Of a stretch of DNA of 64,000 bases, positions 37,601-45,930 are shown one piece after another. Position numbers and translations under genes: made by a program. The stretch comes from Mytilus edulis (Eukaryota > Mollusca > Bivalvia > Mytilida > Mytilidae), in NCBI RefSeq assembly GCF_963676685.1, contig NC_092353.1:12769361-12833360 (forward strand). The letters run 5' to 3'. Within the stretch, counting starts at the first letter, position 1, and every line of letters starts with the position of its first letter. The notes below the pieces were generated by a model that was not told the DNA's origin, ran no database searches, and saw nothing but the letters and a program-made list of their open reading frames with translations.

Positions 37601-40600
37601 TTCAAACTCTTTGAGGTCATTTTTTAGTAGCAATAAACAAAAAAACTATGTTAATTGGACATGCTTTGATACTATATATGCCCTTGAATTTTTACTAGAT
37701 AACATTTTTGTTCGCTTTGGGGATTCCGTATATCGTCAGATTATCGGAATTCCAATGGGGACTAACTGTGCACCACTTATTGCGGACCTGTTTTTGTATT
37801 GCTATGAGTTACAATTTATGACGAAAATCAGCAAAGACCCATCGAAACAACATCTTATAAACAAATTTAATAATACTTTTAGATATTTGGATGATATTTT
37901 GGCTCTCAATAATGACGACTTCAGTATGTATATTAAAGAAATTTATCCTGTTGAACTTACTTTAAATAAAGCTAATACTAACAATGACCACTGCCCTTTC
38001 CTCGATCTTGATATCTATATCACTAACGGAAAGCTGAATACTAAAATTTATGATAAAAGAGATGATTTTTCATTTCCTATCGTTAATTATCCATTTTTAG
38101 ATGGTGACGTTCCCTTGTCACCATCTTACGGTGTTTATATATCTCAACTTGTACGATTCGCTCGTGTTTGTAACAATGTTTTAGATTTTAACGAGAGAAA
38201 TTTATGTATTACTGTAAAATTATTACACCAGGGTTTTCGATATCACATTTGTATCACAAACTAGTCAAAACATTTACTAAATTTTATCATCGGTATAAGG
38301 ACATCATTCGTAAATATAGCTCAACATGCAGACTTCTTATACGTTCAGGTATTTCACATCCAATTTTTTATGGAAATATTCTTTATAAAGCACAAAGGTG
38401 TCAGTATTCAGCTCAAAAACTAACAAAACCTTTGAATAGACTTATTAAGAAGGAATATAGTTACGAGACTGTTGTCAGGTCATTAAAGATTGCATATTTT
38501 GGCGTTAATATTGATTCACTTATAGGGTCTTTGCATCGGAACTAAACACATTTATTCAAAAACCAGTTGTTGGCATGACACGGGTTATGTTCTTCTCATA
38601 TATGTTATGATGGTATGATACTAAACCCCTAACGGGAAGGATTGTGCCTGATGTTCATATGATGAAATCATAATCTTTCAGTCAGTTTAATTGAAGTCTG
38701 GAGCTGGCATGTCAGTTAACTGCTAGTAGTCTGTTGTTATTTATGTATTATTGTCATTTTGTTTATTTTCTTTGGTTACATCTTCTGACATCAGACTAGG
38801 ACTTCTCTTGAACTGAATTTTAATGTGCGTATTGTTATGCGTTTACTTTTCTACTTTGGCTAGAGGTATAGGGGGAGGGTTGAGATCTCACAAGCATGTT
38901 TAACCCTGCCGCATTTTTGCGCCTGTCCCAAGTCAAGAGCCTCTGGCCTTTGTTAGTCTTGTATTATTTTAATTTTAGTTTCTTGTGTACAATTTGGAAA
39001 TTAGTATGGCGTTCATTATCACTGAACTAGTATATATTTGTTTAGGGGCCAGTTGAAGGACGCCTCCGGGTGCGGGAATTTCTCGCTACATTGAAGACCT
39101 GTTGTGACCTTCTGCTGTTGTTTTTTTCTATGGTCGGGTTGTTGTCTCTTTGGCACATTCCCCATTTCCATTCTCAATTTTATGATATACTAATAAACTC
39201 AAATCTGCTAAAAAAAATTAAACAAATGAGCTTGGGCAGTGCCCTGTTCCTACATGATTTCTGGCAAATGTGTATACAAAATGTATCTGAATACCAAAAG
39301 AAATAGGAGGAAGAACATTTTGAATTTGTTTAGTTTGTGTACATTGTTCGTGATAAAACGAGTCAAGAGCTTATCAAACATAGGGTTTGAATAGTTCTCT
39401 GGGGATACTCACCTTTGATCAATAAGGCAGATTTGTATTAAGCAGACTTTGTATTTATATACATGTATTTGTTGTTTTTAACAATGTTTAAGGTGTACAT
39501 TGATTTCTAAATATGTTTTTAATGCTTTGTTTACATTGAAAATGACATTATCAATGATTATATATATAAATTACTAACAAAAGGCGTGATCATGATGATA
39601 CATGTAGGACCAACATTAGATAACATTCCCTAATTGAGTTACTCTGACAACAGAAACTATGCTGGCAATTCTTTTACAATAAAGGTTAATATATATAAAT
39701 CTGCTGCTAACGGGAGAGAGTCAAGTATTTTAAAGGTTTACTAACTTTGAAACCCAACTGCATAGTCCAGGTTAGGGGCAAGTTGTGATCCCCCTAACAT
39801 GTGAACCCAATCAAATTATCATGTATGTATGTGTCTGTCGGACTCTGTCCCAAGTCAGGATGCAGTGGTTTTTGTTTGTTGCGGCATAAAATCTACATTA
39901 ATTCTAAATAAAGTTTTCTTGTTTGAATTATTTTACATTTGAGATTTCATGGCCATATTTATATAATTAAACCCGACTATGCGGTTTGGGCTTTGCTCAT
40001 TGTTAAAACCGTACGGTGACCTACAGCTGTTAATAATTGTTTAATTTGGTCTCTTGTAGAGAGTTATCTCATTGGCAATTTTACCACATCTTCTTTTTTT
40101 TTTATCTTGTACATCATGTTGTACATATTGTTTTTTTGTTCATTTTTTGTACATACATTTATAGGCAATGTAGGCCATTAGCATGATCATGATGATTAGT
40201 TTGGCCATTAGCATGATTAGTTTTCTTGTTTGAATTGTTTGACATTTTGTCACTTTGGGCCTTTTATAGCTGACTGTGCTATGGTTTTACTCAATGTTGA
40301 ATTCTATACAGTGAATATCAATCCTGATATGTTAGTCCAAATAATTATGACGTCTTGGAAAGCTTTTTTAAACTTTTACTTTGAAGCCTTGATGTTAGGC
40401 ATAAAAAAACATATATAACAGCCTTTCAAGACGCCATAATTATTTGGACTAGTGATAAGTTAGGTCAGTGTTTCCAGGATAGGATGACAATCTGTCATGT
40501 CTCTGTTGATGCACCTCTTTTTTTTTAGAACAATAGAAGTTGCACTTTTTGCTCGTTAACAGGGAAGTTAATTCCTGTTTGCTCTTTACAAAATCAGAAG

Positions 40601-41353
40601 ACGCAATGTTTTCCTGTTAACACAGATGTAAATGCTAAAGTAAACACTTGTTTACTTTTTATTTCTAATGAATTTTCATAGATAATGCCATGAATGCAGA
40701 GTTAACATGGTTAACGTGGTGTTTACATGAAGTGCACAATGTAACCGCCCGTCTACATGTAATGCTTGGTTTGCATCCAACTGTAATACTAGTAAATAAA
40801 TGTAGTATAGAATAATACTAGAAAAATATACATTGTAGCTAGAGCACTGTGCACATGTTGTACACTTTTTAACCCCTGATAATCAGATATTAATGACATG
40901 TGTCAACTGTTAAAAACATTTTTTTTATATTTTATTTTATATTGCTCACTTGTCTCTTTCTTCAAGTTCTTTTATGTCATTTTCACATGTGCTGAGTGAA
41001 TCTTCAACTATTTTACTCTGATGATGGAAGGAAGTCAATGGCATGCTGAACAACAAATACTTGTTTACAAATTTGATGTATTCATCTTGTTCTTTGCTAT
41101 ATGGGGATACCTCGCCTGCTACCTTAGTAATTAAATCTAGCGGTTGTTCTGTGTATGTTGGGGCATATTGAATTTTTAGATGGTGTTGTACGTGTAATCG
41201 TTCCCATTTTGATACGGTTTTATTTAATGGTGACTTGTGGGTAATCTGACGACTGCTGATTCTTCGTCTCCGTCTGCAGGCTGATGAAGATGTTTCGCTT
41301 TCCTCAGATGAATACGCTGATGAACAGGACAGCGATTGAGATGGCATATTCAT
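13648..41353 (-). CDS. Uncharacterised 399-aa protein, five exons, probably nuclear
   Basis: Exons on the minus strand: 41353-40950, 36030-35878, 35060-34925, 33480-33151 and 13824-13648. Intron phases are 2, 2, 0, 0; all are GT-AG, and the join is exactly 400 codons with no internal stop. Introns are about 4.9, 0.8, 1.4 and 19.3 kb. The protein starts MNMPSQSLSC with a serine-rich stretch and RRRRR at 27-31. Exon 2 encodes a hydrophobic/cysteine segment (SWWVLKLKVFVAGIRALLED, later FVGVFADLCC) that looks like packed helices rather than a membrane span. Exon 4 has a second basic cluster (KAKKRRKTFRERSRRS, about 246-261) followed by an acidic Ser/Thr-rich tract. Two basic clusters suggest a nuclear protein. 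No family was recognised. The last exon is the least certain link because the 19 kb intron could hide further exons, although phase and frame fit. Confidence 0.78.
15028..15790 (+). repeat. AATAAATTTATT-rich satellite element, left copy
   Basis: This stretch matches the reverse complement of 28555-29830 plus 31863-31893. Matching blocks include 'AGAACGTAATAAATTTATTC', 'TTGTTACATTTCAAAATAAA' and 'GACTAAAAATGG' (as its complement). The central part repeats a unit of about 105 bases with the palindrome AATAAATTTATT and GAGACACAGAATAAA. The left copy is shorter and more diverged. It lies in the last intron of the 399-residue gene. Confidence 0.85.
16441..16552 (+). repeat. Mussel interspersed repeat, 3' part
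   Basis: It ends in 'GAGAGTTGTCTCATTGGCAC' then 'CATACCACATC'-like sequence, the same block seen at 20200, 33000, 40070, 44720 and 53160 on the plus strand and 43500 and 54580 on the minus strand. Confidence 0.75.
17345..18125. repeat. Modular repeat element with internal ~200-bp duplications
   Basis: Blocks such as 'CCAATGAACCATAAAAATGA', 'GACCAATGAACCATGACATT' and 'CTGAACCATAAAAAATGAGG', each followed by GACGG-type and 'CATACACCAAATAT'-type sequence, recur three or more times at roughly 200-base spacing. The ends share 'ATGTCTCGC' (17342-17350 and 18103-18111). I recognise the general pattern from other bivalve repeats. It is probably a non-autonomous element without coding capacity. Confidence 0.55.
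18667..18830 (-). other. Possible first exon of an unidentified transcript
   Basis: The minus strand reads a GC-richer block ending in a perfect donor (AGTCT then GTAAGT at 18667/18666). An open frame through it includes AVCFKCYSKIRSDDSMSVCV, but an upstream stop and the absence of a compatible downstream exon argue against simple coding. It could be an untranslated or lncRNA first exon nested in the 19 kb intron of the 399-residue gene, on the same strand. Confidence 0.2.
19868..20238 (+). repeat. Mussel interspersed repeat, near full-length copy
   Basis: Blocks in order: 'ACATGTTTAACCCCGCCACA', 'CCAAGTCAGGAGCCTGTAAT', 'TTATAGCTGACTGTGCGGTG', 'GAAGGCCGTACGGTGACCTA' and 'ATAGTTGTCTCATTGGCAAT', then CATACCACATCTTCTTTTTT. 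Other copies (39770, 44405, 52930, and minus-strand 43493) share the order, so it is a true repeat unit of about 350 bases ending in a T-rich tail. It has no coding capacity. It may be the 3' end of a longer retroelement, because the 37 kb RT element ends with related words. Confidence 0.85.
20684..21137. repeat. 450-bp near-perfect hairpin (foldback)
   Basis: Arms 20684-20906 and 20912-21137 are reverse complements with few mismatches, separated by only 5 bases. Matching ends are GAATCATATTC and GAATATGATTC. Inner blocks include ATCCCATTGACTGGGGCAGA paired with TCTGCCCCAGTCAATGGGAT, and AACTGTGGGGTCAC paired with GTGACCCCACAGTT. It contains no real reading frame. It is either a foldback MITE or a recent inverted duplication, and a transcript through it would form a long dsRNA stem. 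Confidence 0.92.
21535..21548. repeat. Poly-C tract
   Basis: Fourteen consecutive C residues. Similar tracts lie near 22266-22279 and 25894-25905. Confidence 0.9.
21957..22541 (-). mobile_element. 3' tail of RT element, solo minus-strand copy
   Basis: Reverse complement of the 3' region of the RT element at about 38600-39180. Shared blocks include 'GTTGAAGGACGCCTCC' (as GGAGGCGTCCTTCAGCTGGC here), 'TCGTTGCATTGAAGACCTGT'-type sequence, 'GACTGGCATGTC'-like words and 'GATTGTGCCTGAT'. No RT coding part follows, so this is a 5'-truncated insertion, which is typical of target-primed retroelements. Confidence 0.8.
26586..26689 (+). CDS. Candidate TATA box and first coding exon, unknown gene
   Basis: TTTATAAAG at 26586-26594 is followed by an ATG at 26623 and 22 codons (MTEVTTTTENISEGYILRKI then YR) ending at a donor AGAG/GTAATT (26689/26690). 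The next good acceptor (CTTTCAG at 27533) would give a stop after four codons in the fitting phase, making only a 26-residue product; other acceptors may exist. The compact TATA-to-ATG layout resembles that of the gene at 8620. I do not recognise the protein. It lies inside the 19 kb intron of the opposite-strand gene. Confidence 0.25.
27990..28013. repeat. 24-base poly-G tract
   Basis: Twenty-four consecutive G residues, with another long G run at about 28193-28206. It belongs to the 3' part of the element whose second copy has a shorter G run near 31466-31474, so it probably expanded within the element. Confidence 0.95.
27990..28448 (+). mobile_element. Truncated copy of the 2.0 kb TACGACCGCA element
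   Basis: It matches 31440-31860 of the larger copy: shared words include 'CAACAGCATAG', 'ATTCTGTGTCAGAAACCTAT', 'TTCAGACCTGTATCA' and the terminal 'GACCTCTGCGGTCGTAT' followed by an AGCTGCGC block. The 5' three quarters of the element are missing. It lies just upstream of the right-hand satellite copy. Confidence 0.8.
28555..29830 (-). repeat. AATAAATTTATT-rich satellite element, right copy with ~101-bp tandem array
   Basis: It contains about eight near-identical units of about 101 bases (28560-29440). Each carries 'GAATAAATTTATTCTGTGTC', 'CCTCACCATACAGATAACTT' and 'AATCCGAAATCG'. Beyond the array (29450-29830) it continues collinearly with the reverse complement of the left copy at 15028-15400. 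Units occur in two alternating subtypes (GAAACTAG versus GAATGTAG junctions), which suggests multi-unit duplication. The palindrome AATAAATTTATT puts an AATAAA hexamer on both strands in every unit. Confidence 0.9.
29831..31862 (+). mobile_element. 2.0 kb non-autonomous element inserted in the satellite
   Basis: It starts TATACGACCGCAAAA and ends with ..GACCTCTGCGGTCGTATAAA followed by a GC-rich tail (GCTGCGCCCTGCGGAGC). The start and the reverse complement of the end share ATACGACCGCA. It interrupts the satellite exactly: the left flank CCTTTTTA and right flank TTTATTCTGCTCTCAG join into CCTTTTTTATTCTGCTCTCAG-like sequence at 15017-15037 in the uninterrupted copy, leaving a TTTA or TTA duplication. 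Internally, a unit of about 175 bases (with GGTTTATGACCACA and TTGATTTTGGGAGTTTTGGT) repeats three times at 29920-30345. A second 135-base unit repeats at 30985-31265. No coding sequence was seen. Confidence 0.85.
32990..33040 (+). repeat. Mussel interspersed repeat, 3' end fragment
   Basis: It contains 'AGAGTTGTCTCATTGGCACT' followed by CATACCACATCTTATT, matching the terminal block of the copies at 19868 and elsewhere. Confidence 0.75.
36159..36933. mobile_element. 775-bp inverted-repeat element filled with AAGTGATTTTTA motifs
   Basis: The ends are inverted: ATCAGTCAGGGGACTTACT on the left and AGTAAGTCCCCTGACTGAT on the right, extended by a shared AAGTGATTT palindromic block. TTAA lies just outside both ends (36151-36154 and 36935-36938), with a two-base offset on one side, so a TTAA duplication is possible. 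The motif ACTTAAACAAGTGATTTTTA and variants recur internally (near 36585, 36625, 36785 and 36825). There is no coding capacity. It lies in intron 1 of the 399-residue gene. Confidence 0.8.
37320..38545 (+). pseudogene. Reverse transcriptase ORF, frameshifted once
   Basis: A long open frame (37326-38264) continues after one frameshift near 38245 into 38204-38545. RT core motifs are visible: FSTLYTTLPYILIKKKF, IIGIPMGTNCAPLIADLF, the catalytic box FRYLDDIL (an uncommon LDD instead of the usual VDD/ADD), and KIYDKRDDFSFPIVNYPF. The C-terminal part contains KLVKTFTKFYHRYKDIIRKY. No endonuclease domain is seen before or after. A Penelope-like or related RT lineage is most likely, but the clade cannot be fixed by eye. 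The upstream region lacks a start codon matching the conserved frame, so the element is probably 5'-truncated. Confidence 0.85.
38546..39185 (+). mobile_element. 3' untranslated tail of the RT element
   Basis: Non-coding sequence directly following the RT frame, repeated in reverse complement at 21957-22541. It contains CATGTTTAACCCTGCCGCAT and CCTGTCCCAAGTCA, words also present in the 350-base interspersed repeat. That link suggests the short repeat family may share or parasitise this 3' end. Confidence 0.8.
39770..40105 (+). repeat. Mussel interspersed repeat, diverged copy
   Basis: It carries 'CTGTCCCAAGTCAGGA', 'GACTATGCGGTTTGGGCTTT', 'ACCGTACGGTGACCTA' and 'GAGTTATCTCATTGGCAA', then CACATCTTCTTTTTTT. 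It is followed by a second partial copy at about 40190-40315 (TTTTCTTGTTTGAATTGTTT onward). Confidence 0.75.
40333..40451. mobile_element. 119-bp MITE with TAGTCCAAATAATTATG inverted ends
   Basis: Left end TAGTCCAAATAATTATGACG and right end CGCCATAATTATTTGGACTA are inverted repeats extending about 30 bases (also CTTGGAAAG against CTTTCAAG). A TA target is compatible with the flanks. There is no coding capacity, and it lies in intron 1 of the 399-residue gene. Confidence 0.85.
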
Positions 41354-41874
41354 GTTCTATGAAATTTTTCATAGCGATCGGGGTTGATTGACGTCTCTTA
41401 AGTGCATAATAACTTTCCACAAAATATCGTGTTATTAAGAGTTTGAAAGAGGAAGACTAAAATAAACAAAACTGAAAATGGAGAAGTTAAGAATCCGGAA
41501 AGGAAAAATTCACAAAAAGGGTTTCCGAAATTAATATTGTTGAAAAAAATATGTTGGCTTAGTTAGGATAGAAATTTGCTTCTTATAAATCAAGTATCTT
41601 GCAATCTTATTGGTTAGGTACCAGGGTTATCCGATCTGTCTAATTAAATCATATTTTAAGTCATCTTTTTTTATATTAAAATGAATATAAAAAATAAGAT
41701 TCAAGGAAAAACATCACTATGCAATAGACACGGGAATATAATATTATCTTTAAAATAAAAATTACTCATAATTACTACCCTTTTATTGATAAATTATGCA
41801 AATTTGTTCTACCTTTTTGAAACATTTATTATAAAGTATATATATTGATTGCGAGTACCTTGCATAATAGTTAA

Positions 41875-42077
41875 TGAGGGGGGATAGGAGGGGTCTTGAT
41901 CCCGAAATCCCGGACTTGAAAAAACGAAATCCCGAGGTCCCGAATTTAAATAAAGCAAAACCCGACATCCCGAAATCCGAAAAAAAGGATTCCCGGATCC
42001 CGAAAGGATCAATCCCGAAATCCCGAACTTAAAAACACCCGATCCCGGAGTCCCGATAAAGGTCCTATCCCCCCTCG
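41875..42077. mobile_element. 203-bp TTAA-flanked MITE filled with AATCCCGA motif
   Basis: TTAA at 41871-41874 and 42078-42081 flanks inverted ends TGAGGGGGGATAGGA and TCCTATCCCCCCTCG. TTAA duplication is the hallmark of piggyBac-type transposases. The interior is almost entirely a degenerate 8-10 base motif (AATCCCGA, GGTCCCGAA, CATCCCGA). There is no protein; short frames here are by-products. It lies about 0.5 kb upstream of the first coding exon of the 399-residue gene. Confidence 0.88.
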
Positions 42078-42901
42078 TTAATGGGACTCTATTTCACAAG
42101 GTTCTGTGAAATATGCAACGGATAATATAAACTGGTACATACTATCCGCATAACACAGATAAATTTTTACTCCTCTGGAAAAAGTCTAACTGTGAAATAA
42201 CATGTCTTGAAAAAAATTACTGGGACAAATTATCCCCCGGATAAAATATCACAGAGGAAGAAATAAACCGTTACATAAAGAGCACCCAACCCCTGTTAAG
42301 CTGTTGGTAAAGTTTTCCGACAACCGGCAAAATATAAAATACAAAATTAACAAAATACTTTTTTTTCAAAACATGGATGAATAACAGGCAAAATTACGAG
42401 AAAAATACATTTGAAATTGCCATAACTGAAAATTTAATAAAAAATTTCGAAGTAGAATAACTTTGAAAAAATTCTCACGGCTAAGATTTTTTTATCTTAA
42501 AAAGTTCATGCAATCAGGACTGAACACATATCTTTACACCGAGTTTTCCCTATGACTGTCCACCATTCCAAATAGTTTCCAACTCCAGACTTTGGACTGG
42601 TACAACAAAAATGTGAAACAAAGATATGAATACTAATACTAATTATGTATAATATATCTTACTCAAGTTCACTGAGCAGAAATGAGTAAAATCTATATTG
42701 ATACCCTCCATACAGAAAGCCTATTGTGACTACACATTTTCCATTTCAAACATGTGCTGTAAGACCTCAATATTGACTACTAAAGTCTAAATTTCATGTT
42801 AAGTTGCAACTTTAAATGTTCAACAATACGGTAGTCTAGCTGATTATGATGAAGTTAGCACCGAAGTCAATTATATTATTTAGCATTTTTGACTTTTTAG
42901 G

Positions 42902-42975
42902 ATCGAGCGTTACTGGTGAGTCTTTTGTAGACAAAAAGCGCATCTGGCGTACACAATTATAATCTTGGTATCTAT
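42902..42975 (+). repeat. Dispersed repeat fragment (GAGTCTTTTGTAGACAAAAA type)
   Basis: It has 'TCTGGCGTACACAATTATAA' followed by 'TCTTGGTATCTAT', resembling 5533-5580 (CTGGCGTACTAAATTATAAT, CCTGGTACCT) and 6068-6110. I recall the pattern as common in Mytilus sequence. Confidence 0.55.
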
Positions 42976-43052
42976 ATATATATGATAAGTTTATTGTCAA
43001 CATTCATCTTCACAATGTTGGCCTAATTATCGAGAAAATGAAACCATACATT

Positions 43053-43397
43053 AGTCTACACGTGGATTGGGAAACAAGATTTGCAACTTATATAAATCCC
43101 TTAATTTCCACTTTGCGGGTGTGAGTGCTGCCTTGTAGCGGCATTAGCCTGCTCTTTTTCGAAATCTACAAGGGTGTCTTTAACGTGCAAGAGATATGAC
43201 TCTCTCTTAAAACGGGTCAGCCATGTATCGTCCCCTTCCGAAGGACTATCATCGTTTCCTCAAGACCATACTCGCAAATGGTGTCAAGAGAGAGCCGAAA
43301 AATAAGTCCCTGCAATTTTCATTACGGAACGGGAATCGAACCAGGAACCTTTGTGTTCGTAGTCCGATGCACTAACCACTACACCACGGCTCTCTTA
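43053..43397 (-). mobile_element. tRNA-derived SINE with 12-bp target duplication
   Basis: On the minus strand the element begins GAGAGCCGTGGTGTAGTGGT, a tRNA 5' end with an A box (43386-43374), and has the B box GGTTCGATTCC at 43342-43332. Then comes a tRNA-unrelated body. The direct repeat AAACCATACATT at 43041-43052 and 43398-43409 brackets it exactly. The tRNA-like part resembles tRNA-Arg (GGACTACGAA in the anticodon region), but the folded arms are imperfect, so it is not a functional tRNA. It should be transcribed by RNA polymerase III if still active. Confidence 0.92.
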
Positions 43398-43492
43398 AAA
43401 CCATACATTGCAAACATGTTTTCAACACACTAGTTAATTGATTTATTTGGGGATAATGCTAGACAATGTACTTACCATGAATAGGATTGTGA

Positions 43493-43765
43493 ATATAAAA
43501 AGAAGATGTGGTATGATTGCCAATGAGACCTCTCCACAAGAGACAAAATGACACAGAAATTAAAAAAATAGGCAATAATTATGAGCAAAGCAAAAACCGC
43601 ATAGCCAGCTATAAAAGGCACCGAAATGGCAATGTAAAACAATTCAAACAAGAAAACTTGGGACAGGCACGTACTTACAGAATGTGGCCGGTCTAAAGAT
43701 GTTAGCGGGATACCAACCATCCGCATAAACTGGGACAGGGGTGTAACGATACAACATGAGAACAA
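43493..43765 (-). repeat. Mussel interspersed repeat, minus-strand copy
   Basis: Reverse complement of the 350-base repeat: it begins AAGAAGATGTGGTATGATTG then CCAATGAGACC, and contains GCATAGCCAGCTATAAAAGG and GGGACAGGCACGTA. Reading frames here are not coding. Confidence 0.85.
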
Positions 43766-43891
43766 ACTATAAAAATCAGTTGAAAAAGGCTTAACTTAGC
43801 AGATGAATACAAATACAAATTATACTACAATGAGTGGATGTGGCCGGGTACTTGTATATCACAACAACCAAAAGACACCAAGTACAGATCT

Positions 43892-44085
43892 GAGAGTACT
43901 CGCACTTACTGACAGCTAGTTCAAAGTCACTAACAACTAATAAAAAAATAATCATGCATCTAACACTGAATTATCAATCAGTACACATCCAACATTCATA
44001 AATTTAGTGTAAAGACGGCATAGACAGTCAGAGAAAAACATGACCTTGTGCAATGCCAAGATAAAGGTATCGACACTTTGTTGAT
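43892..44085 (+). repeat. Dispersed repeat, copy 2 (partner at 488-690)
   Basis: It shares the ordered blocks TTACTGACAGCTAGTTCAAA, ATCAATCAGTACACATCCAA and CTTGTGCAATGCCAAGATAA with the copy at the window start. It directly follows a minus-strand interspersed repeat. Confidence 0.7.
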
Positions 44086-44404
44086 ACAAATGATTACTTA
44101 AAAAGTAGTGGGTTTATGAACACTTAAATTATAAACACCTACCTTTAAAGATTTAAATATAGCTTCAAAAGTCTAACGCTGTAACATAGGACTGTGTTGT
44201 CCACGTCGACAAAACATCAAACGACTTTGTAGTTTTTATTTGTGAAAAGCATATACAAACTCATTATGAGACGATTCGGTATTGCCTATTCATCAGGAAA
44301 CACACCATATCTGCCGCATATGTTACTTTTGTGCAAAATTAAATAATGTTTAAGCATGAAGCCATTTGGCGCATTTTGTTAAGAGATTTTCACCTTACTT
44401 TTTA

Positions 44405-44748
44405 AAAACTTAAGGGGAGGGTTGGTATCCCGCTAAGTTACATGTTTAACCCCGCCACATTCTGTATGTATGTGCAAGTCCTATGGCAGGAGCCTGTAAT
44501 TCAGTGGTTGTCGTATGTTGATATGTTACATATTTGTTTTAAGTTCCTTTTTTGTACCTTTTTAAGACGGTTATTTTCCTAGAATTGTTTTACATTTGTC
44601 ATTTTGGAGTCTTGTATAGCTGACTATATGATTTGGACTTTGATCAATGTTGAAGGCCGTACGGTAATCTATATAGTTAATTTCTGTGTCATTTGGTCTC
44701 TTGTGGAGAGTTGACCCAATTGCAATCACACCACATCTTCTTTTTCTT
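44405..44748 (+). repeat. Mussel interspersed repeat, near full-length copy
   Basis: It contains ACATGTTTAACCCCGCCACA, TGTATAGCTGACTATATGAT, GAAGGCCGTACGGTAATCTA and GAGAGTTGACCCAATTGCAA, then CACATCTTCTTTTTC. It is somewhat more diverged than 19868-20238. Confidence 0.8.
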
Positions 44749-45039
44749 TATATATTGTAAGCTTTAAGTAAATAATTCTTCTTGGTTCAACTGTACTCAC
44801 AAAATTCACGAAAAGTGTTACTAGTATCCAACGAATAATAATTAGCCCACAGTACTTGTTCTTCTTGTGAGAATTAAAGCCGAGTTCAAATATATAAAAT
44901 GCCGGAGAACTATTCCTTTAGCTTATTTGTATTTTCCCTCCCACTTGATAAAAAAAACTCCTTTCAATTCTGATTTTATGTAACGATAATTTGATCTGAA
45001 GAATTTAGTGTCTATATGATAAATTAAATTCGATACAGA

Positions 45040-45930
45040 AAGTCCCTAATCAAATGGAAAAATGAAAATCTCAAACACATCTATCAAATGGATAACGACC
45101 GTCATATTCCTGACCTGATAAGGGCAATTTTCTCATGCAGAAAATGGTAGATTAAACCTGTTTTTATAGCTAGCTAATTATCTCACTTGTATGACAGTCG
45201 TATACAATTCAATTTTATTGTCAACGATGTGTGAACAAAATTTAACAAACAGACATGGTAAAAATGTCAAAAAAGGGTATAGCAGTCAACAGTGTGTTAA
45301 AACCTTAATCAAAAGAAACCAATGTATCATCAAAGGAAAACAAAAAGGCATATACCCAAAGCACATTAGCAACAACGAAAGATACTAATAGCTAGAGTGC
45401 TTTGTGTCCGTCAGGTTAATATCCATATTTGATATGCAAAACGTCTTCCAAGGTAATTAGAGGGTGGAAATAGATTTTGATTAGAATTATATAATGTTTT
45501 TTTTAATGAAATATTTTAAAACTAGTATATTTATGTCATTCATCGAGCAGTATCTTTCATTACGACATAACTTTATCTGAAACGTAACCCTAATTATTGT
45601 ATAGTAAACTGACGAAAAGTACTGATTTTAAATTAGTAATTAGATGCAAAAACAAAGATTTTATCATAAAATCCCGAACAAAATTAAACAGGAAAACTGT
45701 CAAGTGTAGTTCTTATTTAAAGATAACAAACATAATTATACACGGGAAATGACAAAATAATCGCAGCATCTCTTGAGTAAAAAAAATGATTGCTAACATG
45801 AAAAATCCGAAACCAGGAAACTGAAACATTGGTCAAATGTAATGCAAATTAACACTTTTTTTGTCAATAATTTATAACATATATACTAAATAATTTGGAA
45901 AATATTTGTTGACGAACAATGATTATGATA
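45040..45930. other. Intergenic stretch, probable dispersed repeat, no gene
   Basis: Bases 45060-45400 contain words (ATCAAATGGATAACGACCGT, CACTTGTATGACAGTCGTAT, ACGATGTGTGAACAAAA) that I remember as repetitive in mussels. Only one copy lies in this window, so this rests on recall. The 65-residue frame across it has no supporting splice sites. The remainder is AT-rich and featureless. Confidence 0.35.

Noticed and set aside
43320..43395. tRNA gene
   Set aside because: A and B boxes are present but the arms do not fold cleanly, and the sequence is the head of a 345-bp SINE with its own target duplication.
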